Under the pieces are notes generated by a model. That model saw only the letters and a program-made list of their open reading frames with translations. It was not told the DNA's origin and did no database searches. This document shows positions 43,675-55,676 of a DNA stretch of 64,000 bases, piece by piece (the stretch's first letter is position 1; each line of letters opens with the position of its first letter). The DNA comes from Scalesia atractyloides (Eukaryota; Streptophyta; Magnoliopsida; Asterales; Asteraceae): NCBI GenBank assembly GCA_947069175.1, contig CAMTDV010000023.1, forward strand, positions 90,828,240-90,892,239. Reading direction: 5' to 3'. A program made the translations under genes and the position numbers.

Positions 43675-45762
43675 ATGGAACTTGAACTGGCCCTTTCTCT
43701 CTCTTCTTCATCATCTTCTTCTTCATCTTCATGTTTGTCACAGTTTGATCTCAACAATTACAGCCATGGCAATACAGAAGCAAAAGAAGTATTTGAGTGC
43801 TTGAAAATGGACCCTTTGAAGAAGATGAAGAAGCCTTGTATCAATGGTGATGCTTATAATGGCTTCCATGTACCTCAAACATTGCCTCTTCTTTTCTGCA
43901 ACAAAAGTAACCAAGAACATGATGTCACTGATGATGGTTATGATGATGCCATTAATGACGTTGAATCCACATTTATATTCATAAATCACAAGTAATTTAC
44001 ACACTTTTCACTTTATTATTATTTTTTCACTACTAGAAAACTGGGTATTTACGACAGTTATTTTTTTCTTTTTGCTATTTTGCTACCGCTTTTAGCGACC
44101 CTTTGGTCTCAAATCTTTTGACCGTACTCTATTTTTATTACAACTTTTTATTTTATTTTTTAAATTTGCAACCGATATTTATAATTTAATTTGACTTATA
44201 TTTTTTATGATTTTTAGATTGATTCGTGACCGAATTTAAGCGGTTATAAAATATGCAACCGTTCTATGACAGGATCCTGATCGGTAATGAATTTTGCAAA
44301 CCTTATGATTCAGTCGTAACTTTTTTTTTCTGGTTGCAAATGCTCAGTTTTCTAGTAGTAAATTGGAATATTTGTTGTGCCAATGCATAACGTGTTACAT
44401 GCACATGTATGTTACAATGGTTATCAATTAGAACTAGGGGAGAAGCAAACGGTGTAGTTGGGTGGCCGCCGGTGAAATCAAGTAGGATGACGCTTTGTGA
44501 CCGCGGCGGTTGCGGTGGAGGGTCAAAGTCAACGTATGTTAAGGTGCAAATGGAAGGAGATGGGATTGCAAGAAAGATTAACATTAATCTACACCGTTCT
44601 TACAACACACTCGTCCACACCTTAGCCCAAATGTTCGGGAAGTGTAAGTATTTGAAATGTTATGTAACTTATTATTATTACATACAATATCGAGAATGTC
44701 TAATTTTATGATATTTATTATAAGTTTGTATTTACATCAGTAAAATTTACTTTATAAATATGAAAAATTATTTAGTGCAAGTATTTTTAACTATGAAATA
44801 TGTTAAATTATTTAGTATATCTATTTAGTATCTAAGTTGGTATTATATCAATTTTTACTTTGTAACTATGATATATGTAAAAAAAAAGTACTTTATAAGT
44901 TAGTATTTGAGTGTACAATGTGCTCAGCCAAATCGGAAAACGTTACCCACTCGCTACTCTTACTTTTTTATAACGGCGTACAGTTAGGATGTCGCTAACC
45001 GGGTTAATAGTTAGTATCACCAAGTTAGTATTAAAATCTTTCTTGCCTAGATTTGAAACCAGAAATTCCAATATATTGTGTGAAAGTTTTGTTGATTATC
45101 CTTTTCTTTCATATATTTGCTTTGTTTTGTTGTATCTAGTTGATTTTATCATATTGACTTTATATAAAAGAAAAAGAGTAATGTTTGTATAATCCAAGAT
45201 AATTATGATGATGCTCACATACATGTAAATTGTCGCATGAATATACCATCAAAATGATTATTCTTGTGATTATCTGGATTTTTTATCACATGTCAGGTAA
45301 TGAAGATGTAAAACTAACGTATCAAGACAAAGAAGGCGACTGGTTGCTTGCCGGAGACGTGCCTTGGGGGTATTTTAGTACATTCATTTTTAGTTCAATA
45401 TAGATTATACGATCATTGGGAGCTCAAAAAAAGTGCGAAACGAGGAACCATGCAATTTAACATCTTCAAAATTCAACTTAACATGTTAAAAATATTTTTT
45501 TTTAATTTTTCGGTATTGTATCTTATAAACACATGTAGAAGCATTTTTAATAAAAAAATTTATAAACTAAAAATATAAATTAAAAAAAGTTAAAAAAGGT
45601 CATTTTTTTTACAAAAATTGTTTTTTATTAGAATAGCTTCTACACATTTTTATAAGGAAAAGCGTCAAAAAACATTTAAAAATTAACTTTTAACATGTTA
45701 AGTTAATTTTTAAGATGTTAAATGCATGATTCCCTACTTTTTTATTGTTCTCCAATAAACCT

Positions 45763-45816
<54 letters not shown>

Positions 45817-45931
45817 CTTTATAATAATGTTCATAATATTGGTTAACAACATTTGTACCTATTATTTTAAATATTACAGATCGTTTGTGGAAAATGTTAA
45901 GCGTCTAAAACTAGTGAAGAAAACTTGCTGA
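43675..45931 (+). CDS. IAA29-like: Aux/IAA auxin-response repressor, IAA29-like, four exons
   Basis: Exons 43675-43991, 44432-44643, 45297-45369, 45880-45931: 654 nt, 217 residues plus stop. Domain I is a short LxLxL repressor motif (MELELALSLS, residues 1-10) followed by a Ser run and FDLNN, as in IAA29. Domain II is the TIR1/AFB degron VVGWPPVKSSR (114-124). The PB1 domain (141-213) has the basic face at K143 (YVKVQMEGDGIARKI) and the acidic face YQDKEGDWLLAGDVPW (185-200). The C-terminus ends KRLKLVKK. By family knowledge it binds ARFs and recruits TOPLESS co-repressors in the nucleus, and is degraded when auxin bridges it to TIR1/AFB. An in-frame ATG at 43582 exists, but the family N-terminus fits 43675. 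For exon 2 the donor gtaagt at 44644 gives GKCNEDVKLTY. No frame break is seen. Confidence 0.93.
44028..44360. mobile_element. CACTA-type MITE in intron 1 of the Aux/IAA gene
   Basis: The left end CACTACTAGAAAACTGGG is mirrored by ctcagttttctagtagta; the last base of the right TIR is changed. The 333-bp interior has inverted ggtcgcaa / ttgcaacc-type words. No clear 3-bp duplication. Confidence 0.8.
45765..45811. repeat. (TA)n microsatellite in intron 3 of the Aux/IAA gene
   Basis: Uninterrupted TA run of about 47 bp, 70 bp upstream of the exon 4 acceptor. Confidence 0.95.
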
Positions 45932-46467
45932 TGGATTGACAAGATAGACCATAGCATAGTGGTCGTTTTGCATGAACTTGTGCTAGATACATGAGAAAAT
46001 GGATGGGGAATATATAAATGTGTTTTATGAATACAATGTTTTGTGACATTTCTAATTATATATGTTTACGTTTCGTTTTAATGGATTCAGTCTTTTATTT
46101 ATTTTACAACGAACGCTTTGATTCTTTAAACGAGTCGTATGTCTAATATTGTGGATGCCTTTGTATCATATTTTAAAGATTTAAATTGCTAATTAATTTT
46201 AAATTTATATGTTGATATAACAAACTTTTATTTTGTTACTGTTTGATACTGAAAAAAAAAACACAACTCGTTTAACACCTACCTTTTATATAACAAATTT
46301 ATGTGCAAACTGCATTTTTCGTATATATGTTTATTACGTATCATGTGGCTGGCATAAGTTTAATTCTTTTTTAATTATAAATTCTTATAAATAATATAAC
46401 TGTGTTATACGATGACAAATTTCTTAAATGTAAATAATATAACTAAATTATACATGACAAATGTATC
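45932..46467. other. 3' flank of the Aux/IAA gene
   Basis: AT-rich, no coding content. No single convincing poly(A) hexamer stands out. Confidence 0.5.
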
Positions 46468-46494
46468 TTTTTTAAATTCAGAAAACTTGCCAAG

Positions 46495-46930
46495 TTACAT
46501 CAAAACAGAAGGTAGCCGGGCAACAAGCTGCGCCGCCAATCCTTTCTGAATTGCAAACCCTAACCTTCCAAATACAAACCCTTGCCCCCTTGGGGTTGAA
46601 CAATTGCTGTAACGACCCGTTGAACCCTCGTCAAGAAGTGGATAGCTTCTGGCGCTAGGGAGCCAAAAGTATCAAAGGCAAAAGGGACAAAGACATGCTG
46701 GTTCTTTGCGCAAGCTTTAGCGTGCTTATCCACTTTCTTTGATTCTGCCTTTCTTGCCGCTTGTCCAGCTACAAACTCGTTTTCCCTTAAACCAACCAAA
46801 GGGGAAACCCCTGTGAGGTCTACACAAGCATGTTTCCCCCCAGCCCAGCCAAAGACGAGCAGATTTGCTGGTCGCAGAGTAGATCTCTCTTCCATAGGGT
46901 CCGTGAGGAAATTCACAGGGGCCTCTTTCT
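46495..46930 (-). pseudogene. C-terminal nuclease-like domain of the RT element
   Basis: Frame 46916-46560, then a shift to GFAIQKGLAAQLVARLPSVL ending at 46495. The RPA(N)-x14-D spacing before VDLT, the lysines in ARKAESKKVDKHAKA and the aromatic FVPFAFDTFG block parallel the K/RPD-x12-14-D/E signature of R2-type endonucleases. Here the first Asp is Asn; the 5'-truncated copy at 12 kb keeps Asp (RPADI). Confidence 0.65.
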
Positions 46931-47391
46931 TAGCCGAAATCCCAGCTCTTCTTAAGATGTCTCACAAAGCATCACGCACCCAGTCGTGCCGATATTTGAA
47001 CCCAGTGAGCTCTTTACAGTGAAATGCATGCTCCCCGTATTTATCCATACAAGCTTTACGACATATCAGGCAAGTTTCATCTTCCGGGTACATAGGGATC
47101 ATCAACCGGTATTTGAGAATGGCTCTATATTCTACTGCAGACATACATTGTCCCAACCCCTCAATTGGTATAACGGTCAAAAATTCCTGAGCATGCCGCC
47201 TTCTGGCGGGATGACAAATCAAAAGCTTCTCCCAGGCTTTGAGCGATTTTGCTAAACAGAGCATTCGCCAAAGTTTTTTGTGGCTTCGAGGGGGCGGTGT
47301 CCTTATTAGAAAAACCGCCAATATCCAAGTCTGGGAGAGAGACATTTAAGCATTCAAGCGCCTGCTGATAGTCCGGGTCAAGCCCGACGAC

Positions 47392-48485
47392 CTAACAATT
47401 TTGAAGGATATGATCCTGTAGTTCCCAAGACTGAGCTCTAGACGCCACAAAGGCATAAGCCCCAACATGTCGAGCTGAGAAGAGGCCCAAACCACCTAGA
47501 CGCATTGGCAAAGATGCCAGACGCCACTGGAGGTCACCAAAGAAGGGGCCGCCACCCACTACTATGTCTTCTATAGCCTCTCTAAGGCCATCATCGAACC
47601 GAGATACCGCATCCTCCATAAAATGCGGTTGACAAGTCCGCAACCCAAAATGTAACTTAGCGACCCCCATGCACGACCTTAGCAAAAGGAGTTCACTTTG
47701 GGGATCTCTCAGGCAGGGTAAGAGTTTCACGAGGTCAACCGCCCCCGAGGCTCGCCGCCCTGCCAACTCCTCAATAAAGCTAGGATCCCGACTAACAACT
47801 CCACCAAGGAGCTTAATCCCCTTCTCTAGTCTACCGATCCCTCTCGGGAAAAGCCCATATTGAACTTTCCGCCCGTCGCATGTCGGCCAAAAAACCTCTG
47901 TTTTCTTAATGTTGAGATAAAGCCCTAGAGATGGCCCCTCCTCGTTGATGATGTCTAAGGCCTTAGCAACCTCAGAGGCGTTGCCGATAATCGTCACATC
48001 ATCCAAGTACCAAGCATGAAACGGGAGTTTACAGCGGTCCTGAACCCGGAGAATAAGGGGATGTAAGGCAAGGGCAAAGAGAAGGGGCCCCAAGGGATCT
48101 CCTTGTTGAACTCCGGTAGTAGCCCCAATACACTCGTTACCAACATACAACCTAGCAGGCTGGGCGTAAAGAAATGGACCCACCGATAGATTGACGGGCA
48201 ACGCTGATGAACCTCGTGCAGAAAAGCTGTGCGGTCGACCGTGTTGAAAGCAATGGAGAAATCCACAGTAAGCAAGGCTAAGGAACCATCTGCATGAAAT
48301 GAGTTGAGAAACCTGTTTGCACTGTGAAGCACCGCCTCTGCCCCATTTGGCACCCCCACCCCAAATTGATAGTCACCCAAGTACTGGTTCATTCCTTTCC
48401 CGACCTTCTTCATCGCCACCTTTGAAACCAACCTTCGCCAAATACCCCCCACAACAATAGGTCGAATTCCTTTATCAGGCTTCAA
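47392..48485 (-). pseudogene. reverse transcriptase domain of the RT element
   Basis: Two frames, 48485-47994 and 48201-47392, overlap. A frameshift at about 48175-48200 separates motif A from motif B/C. Catalytic Asp residues (TVDF and YLDD) are all present. A stop follows DHILQNC at 47392, after which the sequence resumes in another frame to 47345-46962. Confidence 0.85.
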
Positions 48486-49614
48486 TAACAGGGTGAGGTG
48501 GCCGAGGCAACAAACTCAGCAAGCACCTTAGGGCGGATCCCCCAAGCCATAAGTTAACAACTTCAGTAATGCTCGTAAGCAAGCCTGAGGAAGTCACCGA
48601 GCCCTCGCCACCAATAGCATCTAGCAGGTGTTGGGCCCGTATCCCGTCTCTGCCACATGACGTCCCTTTAGGAAAGGATCGATTATATTTGAGTACACAC
48701 TCCCTATCAACAACAAGAGTGGGTTGGGCCAAAAGGTTGGAAGGCGAGGACGGGGGCGGCACCACTGGGTGTTTATCAATAAGAGCTTTCAATGTCGAAT
48801 CACCTAGAGGGGCAACTCCACTAGAGCATAGGACCTTAACCGCAGCTGTGAAATGTCCATCACTGACTTTCCGAAGACATTGCTTAATATTAGGGTTCCT
48901 TTCTTTGTCTTCCTCTCTCCTGCATTCTCCCCTTGAAGCCCCCGTCTCCCCCACGCTATCCAATAGGGAAGAGACCAAATCATCAAACCCAGACCCATCT
49001 TTCCAAATTGTAAGCGCGTGTAAGATGTTACTACACTGTAGAGATTTCCTGTTCCCTGACCTTCGCTCTTGTCTGGAGGATGGTCTAACCACCCGCAAGG
49101 TGCAACGCGGTAGTAAAAACAATTGGACCCAATTGTCAACCGATCCTGGTGACGCTACCACTTTGCGCCAAAGCACCTGTTAGAACCTGAGCAAACAACA
49201 GCCGGCAACTGGGGGGAATGCTTTTAACAGTCTGAATAGGGAGGGAGAAAACACGCTCGAGTAGGTTAACATCACCCCCGAGCCCTGCTGGGTGACGTGG
49301 ATTTGTGTCAACCACCACTTGACATGGTTTCCGGATCCCAACAATGAAATCTTCAACATCCCCGAGATCATGGCAAACGACACGACCTCATTATCATGCT
49401 TGCATCCCCTACTGAGTGCATGCATCACCATGCACTTTCCACATAACCATTTATCCCCTTCCCTAAGAACTTCCGCAACATCCAAAAAAATGTCCAAGTC
49501 CTTGGAGATAGCCTCCTTCAAAGATAGCTTTCGAAAATAAATCCAATAGTAAATCTTGAAAGTTATATAACTTAATTTTGCTGAGAAAATTTTCGAAAAT
49601 AAAATCGCATTCAA

Positions 49615-50605
49615 AATGTTTCAAGAATTTTATTCTTGAAAGTTGTATAAAATACACACACTCTCATCAAAATCCAGGCCCATCCTTTAATGGGCTTACT
49701 TTCGGCCTTTGTGGTAGGGCCTGGCCTGAATAAATAACAAGAACAATTAAATAAAAAAAGGTAAAAAAACGATTGCTAGTTTAAATTATTATAGAGAAAA
49801 TATGTGCATTTATAAATCAATTGAATTATGCTATATTTACACGTGTTAAAATATTTATAACTAGGAATTTTCTTTCGTGTGTTCCTGTATATTACTGGTT
49901 GCCAGTTTATTAATTTATTTTTTGTTTTTTGAGGCCTTAGTGAAATTATGCATACCTACGTAATTGAAGGTGATAAAAATAAAATAATAAAAAATAGTTT
50001 TAGTCATTGTTTAAGATTTTGACTTGGTTGTCTCATTATAGCTATGTGTAAATTTAGAATTGTTAATAACCTTAGTTCTATACGTAAAACTGAAAAATAA
50101 ATATAACTAATAAAAGCGATAGATAGATAGATAGAAAGATAGATAATATCTCGAAAATCTGGAAATTCGAACACAGCCGAATTTAAATAGCGAATTTGAT
50201 TTGGATTTTGAATATTCGATCAAGCCGATCCCAAACGAAAGTCCTCGGCATAGCTTGTTACGATATATATCATAAGATACGATTCATCTTTTGTAAAATG
50301 TTGTAGATATATGCTAACAAACATCAAACCCAAGCCATGTGTGTTGTTGTAACAATGGACCCTTATTAATGCGCATTTCAACACACATTCCTATATGGTT
50401 TACCTATCATAAGATTGTAATAAGCCGAAAAAAGTAATGGATAATTTATATGTGCAACCCGACTAAGATATGTATCATGCGCTAAACATACAGAACTTAT
50501 ATATTGATAAACGGTATCGATGCTACATAAACATGTAGTTCTAATGATCAAGTAATCTTTCTTTCAAGCCTATACGTACTTAGCCCTTCAATCATGATTG
50601 ATATT
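49615..50605. other. no gene seen
   Basis: AT-rich. A short (GATA)n run is at about 50122-50146. Nothing else recognisable. Confidence 0.5.
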
Positions 50606-51469
50606 TGTTGGAAATTTATATAGTGAATGGATTTTAATTTAGTGAACGTATAATTTAGTAAAACTATAATTTTTTAGTAGACTCTTTATATGGATGATAA
50701 ACTCTTAAGTAGAGTTTTATGTCAATTTATCATTTTTATTAGAGTTTATGTCTCTAATAAAATTCTTAATAAAGTGAAACTTTTCACTACCCACAACTCT
50801 TGTAAAAAATGGTAGGCTATGTGTTTCATTAGTTTTTATGAGAAACTACAAGAGAAAGATAGATGTATGAAGAATTCTTGGAGAAGTTGTGAAGACTTGA
50901 AGATCCATATGTTGAGAATTATAGAGAGATAAGTTTTCTCTACTCGATTCCATCACTTTCATATCATTATTTTTCCACAAGTTCAAATACTATAATTTTA
51001 TCCGGTGTAATCTCGGGCGCGTGAGCCATCTCCGGCAGTACAAACTGCTTCGGCTATTGTACCCTGGGAAACAGACGCGTCGTCTTTAGTAGAGGCGCGA
51101 AATCTATTTTAAGGGAAGCGTGTTCCACACGTGCCTCAGCCGCAACCGTCAACACTCGTTTGTTCATTCTGTAGAAAATTATTGTATAAGAATATGTGGT
51201 TCAAGACCTCGTTGAAGCCCACACAAAGGATCATATAAGGATACGCGATCCAAGAGTTCGTTGAGACTACACAACAAACCATACAAGAAGATGCGGTTAA
51301 AACTCTTGTCGAAGACCTTGAATCATTTTAATTACATATGTTGTTTACACGTCATATTCTAAGAATTTGTACACGATACATGTACTATAATTTCTCAAAT
51401 ATGTAAAGAGAGTATCTTTACTATTTTATTTAGATATTTCTTTTTATTAAATGGTGAACTATATCCTAC
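50606..51469. mobile_element. probable Copia-type solo LTR, 864 bp
   Basis: Starts TGTTGGAAATTTATATAG and ends near ATATCCTAC. The hexamer gatatt occurs immediately before the start and after the end, compatible with a target duplication. A GC-richer block (51010-51130, cgcgaaatctattttaaggg) sits where the R/U5 region of such LTRs usually lies. No coding sequence. Confidence 0.45.
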
Positions 51470-52272
51470 GATATTTTACTAATACCAAGTATATAAAGTC
51501 TTCTGTAATTCAAAATAAATAAAGGAACATAGTAAATGATGCCTATGCATTAATGTTGGATGCATTGTAAATCACTTGAAATGGCCTCAAATGAGCATGA
51601 CCACCAAGCACATGGCAAGGGAAAATTTGGCTTTGAGGAAATTCATTGTTCCTCCAGTCAAATGAAAGAATATGTTACAAAAATGATATTAAAATATTAA
51701 AAGTTACATTAATGGGTATAAATATTAAACTTGTTACAAATTTATTATGTACAACATTATACTTTTCCTCTTTTGGTTATAATGAAAATTACATCTTTCA
51801 TACTTAGCTACAATAGTCCCATCAAATATACTTTTTGTTTAATGTTTGTCACATGTCATCATTTTAATGGATGGATGTTAGATTCATCTACTAAGTTCAG
51901 TCATGTGTAATGCAAGCAGTTTAGTCTTTTTAATCCTATGTAATTTTCAAATATTAGGGCTTCCTGATCTCCCCAAGCTGCTTCTTTTGCAATCCAATCG
52001 ACTTCATCGTCTATGTTCTCTCTATGGTGTCTTATCGACAAAGAGATTGAAAGAAACAAATAGTTTATGGCGATAATTACTGGATCTATGATTCAACATC
52101 GCAGTTGGTGCGATGTAATCATTAACCCTAAAATCAAGATACAAGAAACAAATCAAGGGCTTCACTAAGTTGGCGGTTCCGCAAAAATTCAAGAGACTGA
52201 AGGTTCGTAATTTGACCTGAATCTTGGGAGTATTATAACAATCCTAATTACATATATAATGTCTGTATACAT
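51470..52272. other. no feature seen
   Basis: Non-coding AT-rich DNA. Confidence 0.5.
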
Positions 52273-52770
52273 GCATTCTATGTAATATAGAGAGTGAAAA
52301 AGAGGAAACAACAAAAACATTATTATATTGCAATCTCTAAAATAGAGAAAATTATATAGAAACTAAAGTACACCTCTATATTTAAAGGCTCACATTTAAC
52401 CCACTATATTTTTATTGTGAGTGTATAGGAAAGAGAAAAAGAATAATAAAATAAGTCTTTGTTAGTAGGATATAGAGAAAGATAGAGAGTTGGATGTGAG
52501 AGGTTTTTGGAAAATAAATAAAATTTAGAGAAAGATGTGTTTTTTTGTGTTATTATATCAAATAGAGATAAAGGGTCCAATATAGCATTCATATTGGAGC
52601 CTCTTATTAATATATTCTATATAATATAGAGAAAGAAATAGCGAAAATAATAAAAACGCCATTACATTGGAATCTCTATATTTATAGATTTTAAAGTACA
52701 CCTCTATATTTAGAGGCTCATATCCAACCCTCTATATTTTTATTATGAGTGTGTAGAAAAGAGAAAAAAT
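52273..52770. repeat. diverged direct repeat pair (about 170 bp each)
   Basis: 52273-52445 and 52613-52770 share aaagtacacctctatattta, aggctca and ctatatttttatt(g/a)tgagtgt. Probably ends of one AT-rich element or a local duplication. Confidence 0.65.
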
Positions 52771-53280
52771 ACTAATTAGAGATGTAATAATGTTCGCACA
52801 AAAATCCCCACTCTTTTTATATTATTAATCTACACCATAATTGGGTTATTTAGGTTTTAACTTTAATAGTTGGACTGCTAGGTCAATCACCAAGCATATA
52901 GAATACCCCAACGCATATAAAACATAAATTTCTTCCATTTCAAATTAAAAGTATCCCAATTACATATAAACTTTTGGAATGTTACATAATTGTATATAGT
53001 TTCGTGTTTGGCTTTTGCTTCCTTCCAATATCTACAAATTTAAAACGTGTGTTTGGATTGTGGTGGTTATGGTAAACATGTTATAGACAAGGATTGTGAG
53101 GTATGTATGTTGAAAATGAAAAAAGATGTGTTCGTTGAAATTGGGTGGGTTGGGTTTGTGTTCCTTGGTTTTATTGATAATGATGTCGTTTGGAGGTGAT
53201 TCCATAATGAGGTTGATGGAAGGGGCATATATGGTGATTAAAGTGGTATAAGCCTATGAGGTGGTTGTGGTAGTTCTAGT
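52771..53280. other. no gene seen
   Basis: Non-coding. The last 8 bp (gttctagt) are the left target duplication of the following element. Confidence 0.5.
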
Positions 53281-53715
53281 TAGGGATGCGATTTTTTTTT
53301 CACGAATACCATATCTATACCGATTTTGCTATTAGTGTATGTATTGGTAACATCTTTTACTGATTTCGGTATTAGGTATTTAGGGTATCAGTACCGGTAC
53401 TTTTTCGATAGAAAAAGGAGTCTTTTTGGTAATAAAAGGGGTATTGGTATTGTATGTGGACAGGTACCATACCCGTTTAGCTCATTTGATACTCATACCG
53501 TATTGGTATTTGTATCGATTTAGGCTTATTTGGTACAAGTATTGGTATCAAGATCATGAAGTGCTCAAAAAATAAAATAAAAACAAAGCGGGTACCGTAC
53601 CGAAATATTGGTACTAGTACCGTATCAATATATTAGGTACGGTATTTGGTATCGACTTTCGTTTGTATTCAAGATTGGCATTTTTGGTACAAGTATTATA
53701 ATGATCCTATCCTTA
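53281..53715. mobile_element. hAT-like MITE rich in GGTACC/GGTATC words
   Basis: The left end tagggatgcga and right end tcctatcctta are imperfect inverted repeats. Flanking 8-mers gttctagt (53273-53280) and gttccagt (53716-53723) match at 7 of 8 positions. The interior alternates ggtaccgtacc and ggtattggtat. Confidence 0.72.
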
Positions 53716-53780
53716 GTTCCAGTACGTTGTGATGGTGGTTTGCAGGGGTTGTGTTGTCACGTGGTGGTTGGTGGTAACAG

Positions 53781-54422
53781 TCTAGGGGTGTTCAAAATTC
53801 GATTCGGATTCGAAAAATTCGAAATTCATCTTGATTCGAATTCGATTAAAAATGTTCTAATTCGAGTTGATTCGTATTCGAGTCGAGTAATCGAATTAGA
53901 ATCGAGTACGAATTTATGATTTTGAATTCAATTCGATTCGAAATTCGAATTCAATTTATATATTTTTTCAAATATATGTTATACACACACAAACATATAT
54001 ATACAAACACATATAACTTCTAAACTTGACAAACATATGAACTACCTCCATAAGTGATAGTTTATTATTCATAACATTACCAAACCTTCTGACAAATAGC
54101 CCATACTACTTATTTCCAATTTTTTACCTAACTTAAATCGCTACCAGTAACCAACCTATTTTCTAAATTTTGGTGTTTTGACATACTGATAGTTGATTAA
54201 TTTTGCAGATTATTATGTTATATATTAAATATAATAATTTGTAGTAGTTTTAAAAAATGAAAGTAAAATAATTTATTGTTTAGGGTGAATTTGAATTAAA
54301 TCGAATTTATTCGAATTCGAGTTTCAAATACTAATCGAATCGAATACAAATTCATGTAAAAAAATTAAAAATTCGATTCGAATAATTCAAAAATTTGTTA
54401 TTTGATTCGATGAACGCCCCTA
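53781..54422. mobile_element. hAT-like non-autonomous element, 642 bp
   Basis: The ends taggggtgttcaaaattcga and ttcgatgaacgccccta are inverted repeats. Flanking ggtaacag (53773-53780) and ggtaacac (54423-54430) match at 7 of 8 positions. The interior consists of ttcgaattcgaat words. TIR related to the 33528-34207 element. Confidence 0.8.
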
Positions 54423-55676
54423 GGTAACACCAGTGTTCATAGCCGTTGATATCTTGAGTTTTAAAAAATGTTACCTTAAGTATTTAAATGTAGCTAAATA
54501 AGCAATATCGAGCTGTATCCATGCCTATCTATAATAATAATAATGAGAGTAATAATAGTAGTAATTGAATATACCTGTAATTAAAGCGTAAAGTTATCAT
54601 TCTGAAATTTTAATAACCTTTTTAAACGTTCACCTATTCTTTAGCGGTAATTTTGGATCACTGACGGACCATTGGAGTATTATCGTGTCACTAACAGAAC
54701 CACGGATCATATTCATCTCCACCAGGCTAATGCATATACACCAATTCAGGAGAAAACCCAATAAATCTGAGAAAAACCCCTATTGTAAGAATCGAACCAA
54801 AAACCTAATGGTCCCTAAGCCTATTCCACCGTAAAGAAATCAATAGGTTATAAGTTTTTTCTACATTGATTGTAAGTTTTGGCCCACAAAGGCCATGACA
54901 AACAACAAAGACTGTTACATAGTTTAGCCGATTCATAAAATATATGCGACCTTATTTCTAGTAAGGGTGGTAGGGGCGCTCTCGGGGAGTTGATGCGGGG
55001 AAGGGGTTTGCCGATTGGGTATAACACCGCCACCACTTGTTTGAGTGGGTGATTGAATGGAAATTGGGTTATACTCACCGATGTGAGAAGATAAGAGAGA
55101 GAGGGTTAATGGTGGGCTTCCACCCTCTTTCAACCAATCACAAATTTTTCTTGTTTTTTTAAATGTTTACCACTCTCTATGTGTTTAAAGCACCCTAGTG
55201 TTTGAGTGCAAATTGGGAAGTAGAGTGGTGAGTTGACATGACATGATATTATTGGTTAAAAAAATATTTACCCCTCCCCATTTGAGGAGTGCCACTTTCC
55301 ACCCTAAGCACCATGCGTGTGATGCACACATTTATGAATGTGAAGTCATTCTAAAAAGTTGTGATATATGTCTTTGTGAAACAAGCATCATGAGTTACCT
55401 TTGGAAGAAAGTGGGTTCACAATCAACCATCTAACCTTGCTGATACACAAATCATATGTGAGTCGTAATGCAAATGTACATCAAAAGCCATCAAGGAAAA
55501 GTAAGACCACCGGGTAGTGAAAAATAGATCAAAAGTCCAACAAAGCAACACCTTTTAAGCCCATTAAATTTGAAATACCCTTTACCTTTTGAAAGTTGGA
55601 CAAACACAGTTACACGTTACTTCTCACCGGAGGGTTTTGATAAGGGTGAACCCATATACCACTAGTACAACATCAA
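54423..55676. other. no gene seen
   Basis: Non-coding. Short minus-strand ORFs at 54848-55133 overlap each other in two frames and have no recognisable domains. Confidence 0.5.

Larger units (their letters stand above)
46468..49614 (-). mobile_element. reverse-transcriptase element with R2-like C-terminal restriction-like endonuclease layout
   Basis: Minus strand, about 3.1 kb, split by few frame breaks. N-terminal part 49614-49180 includes WLCGKCMVMHALSRGCKH (Cys/His finger-like). A linker region at 49176-48475 has IKQCLRKVSDGHFTAAVKVL and SFPKGTSCGRDGIRAQHLLD. RT follows: GIRPIVVGGIWRRLVSKVAM, motif A LLTVDFSIAFNTVDR (Asp at 48261-48263), GVQQGDPLGPLLFALALHPL, motif C YLDD at 47998-48009. 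Then comes a knuckle CLICRKACMDKYGEHAFHC (47016-47072). Last is the C-terminal domain RPANLLVFGW, ACVDLTGVSPLVGL, lysine-rich helix and FVPFAFDTFGSLAPEA, with the frame-corrected stop at 46495-46497. A 6-nt A-run (T-run 46468-46473) follows the stop. I recall this protein family as a widespread plant reverse-transcriptase repeat. The endonuclease assignment is my inference from motif order. Confidence 0.82.

Noticed and set aside
48569..49183. 204-codon + strand ORF
   Set aside because: Antisense to the RT element; the minus frame carries family-specific sequence.
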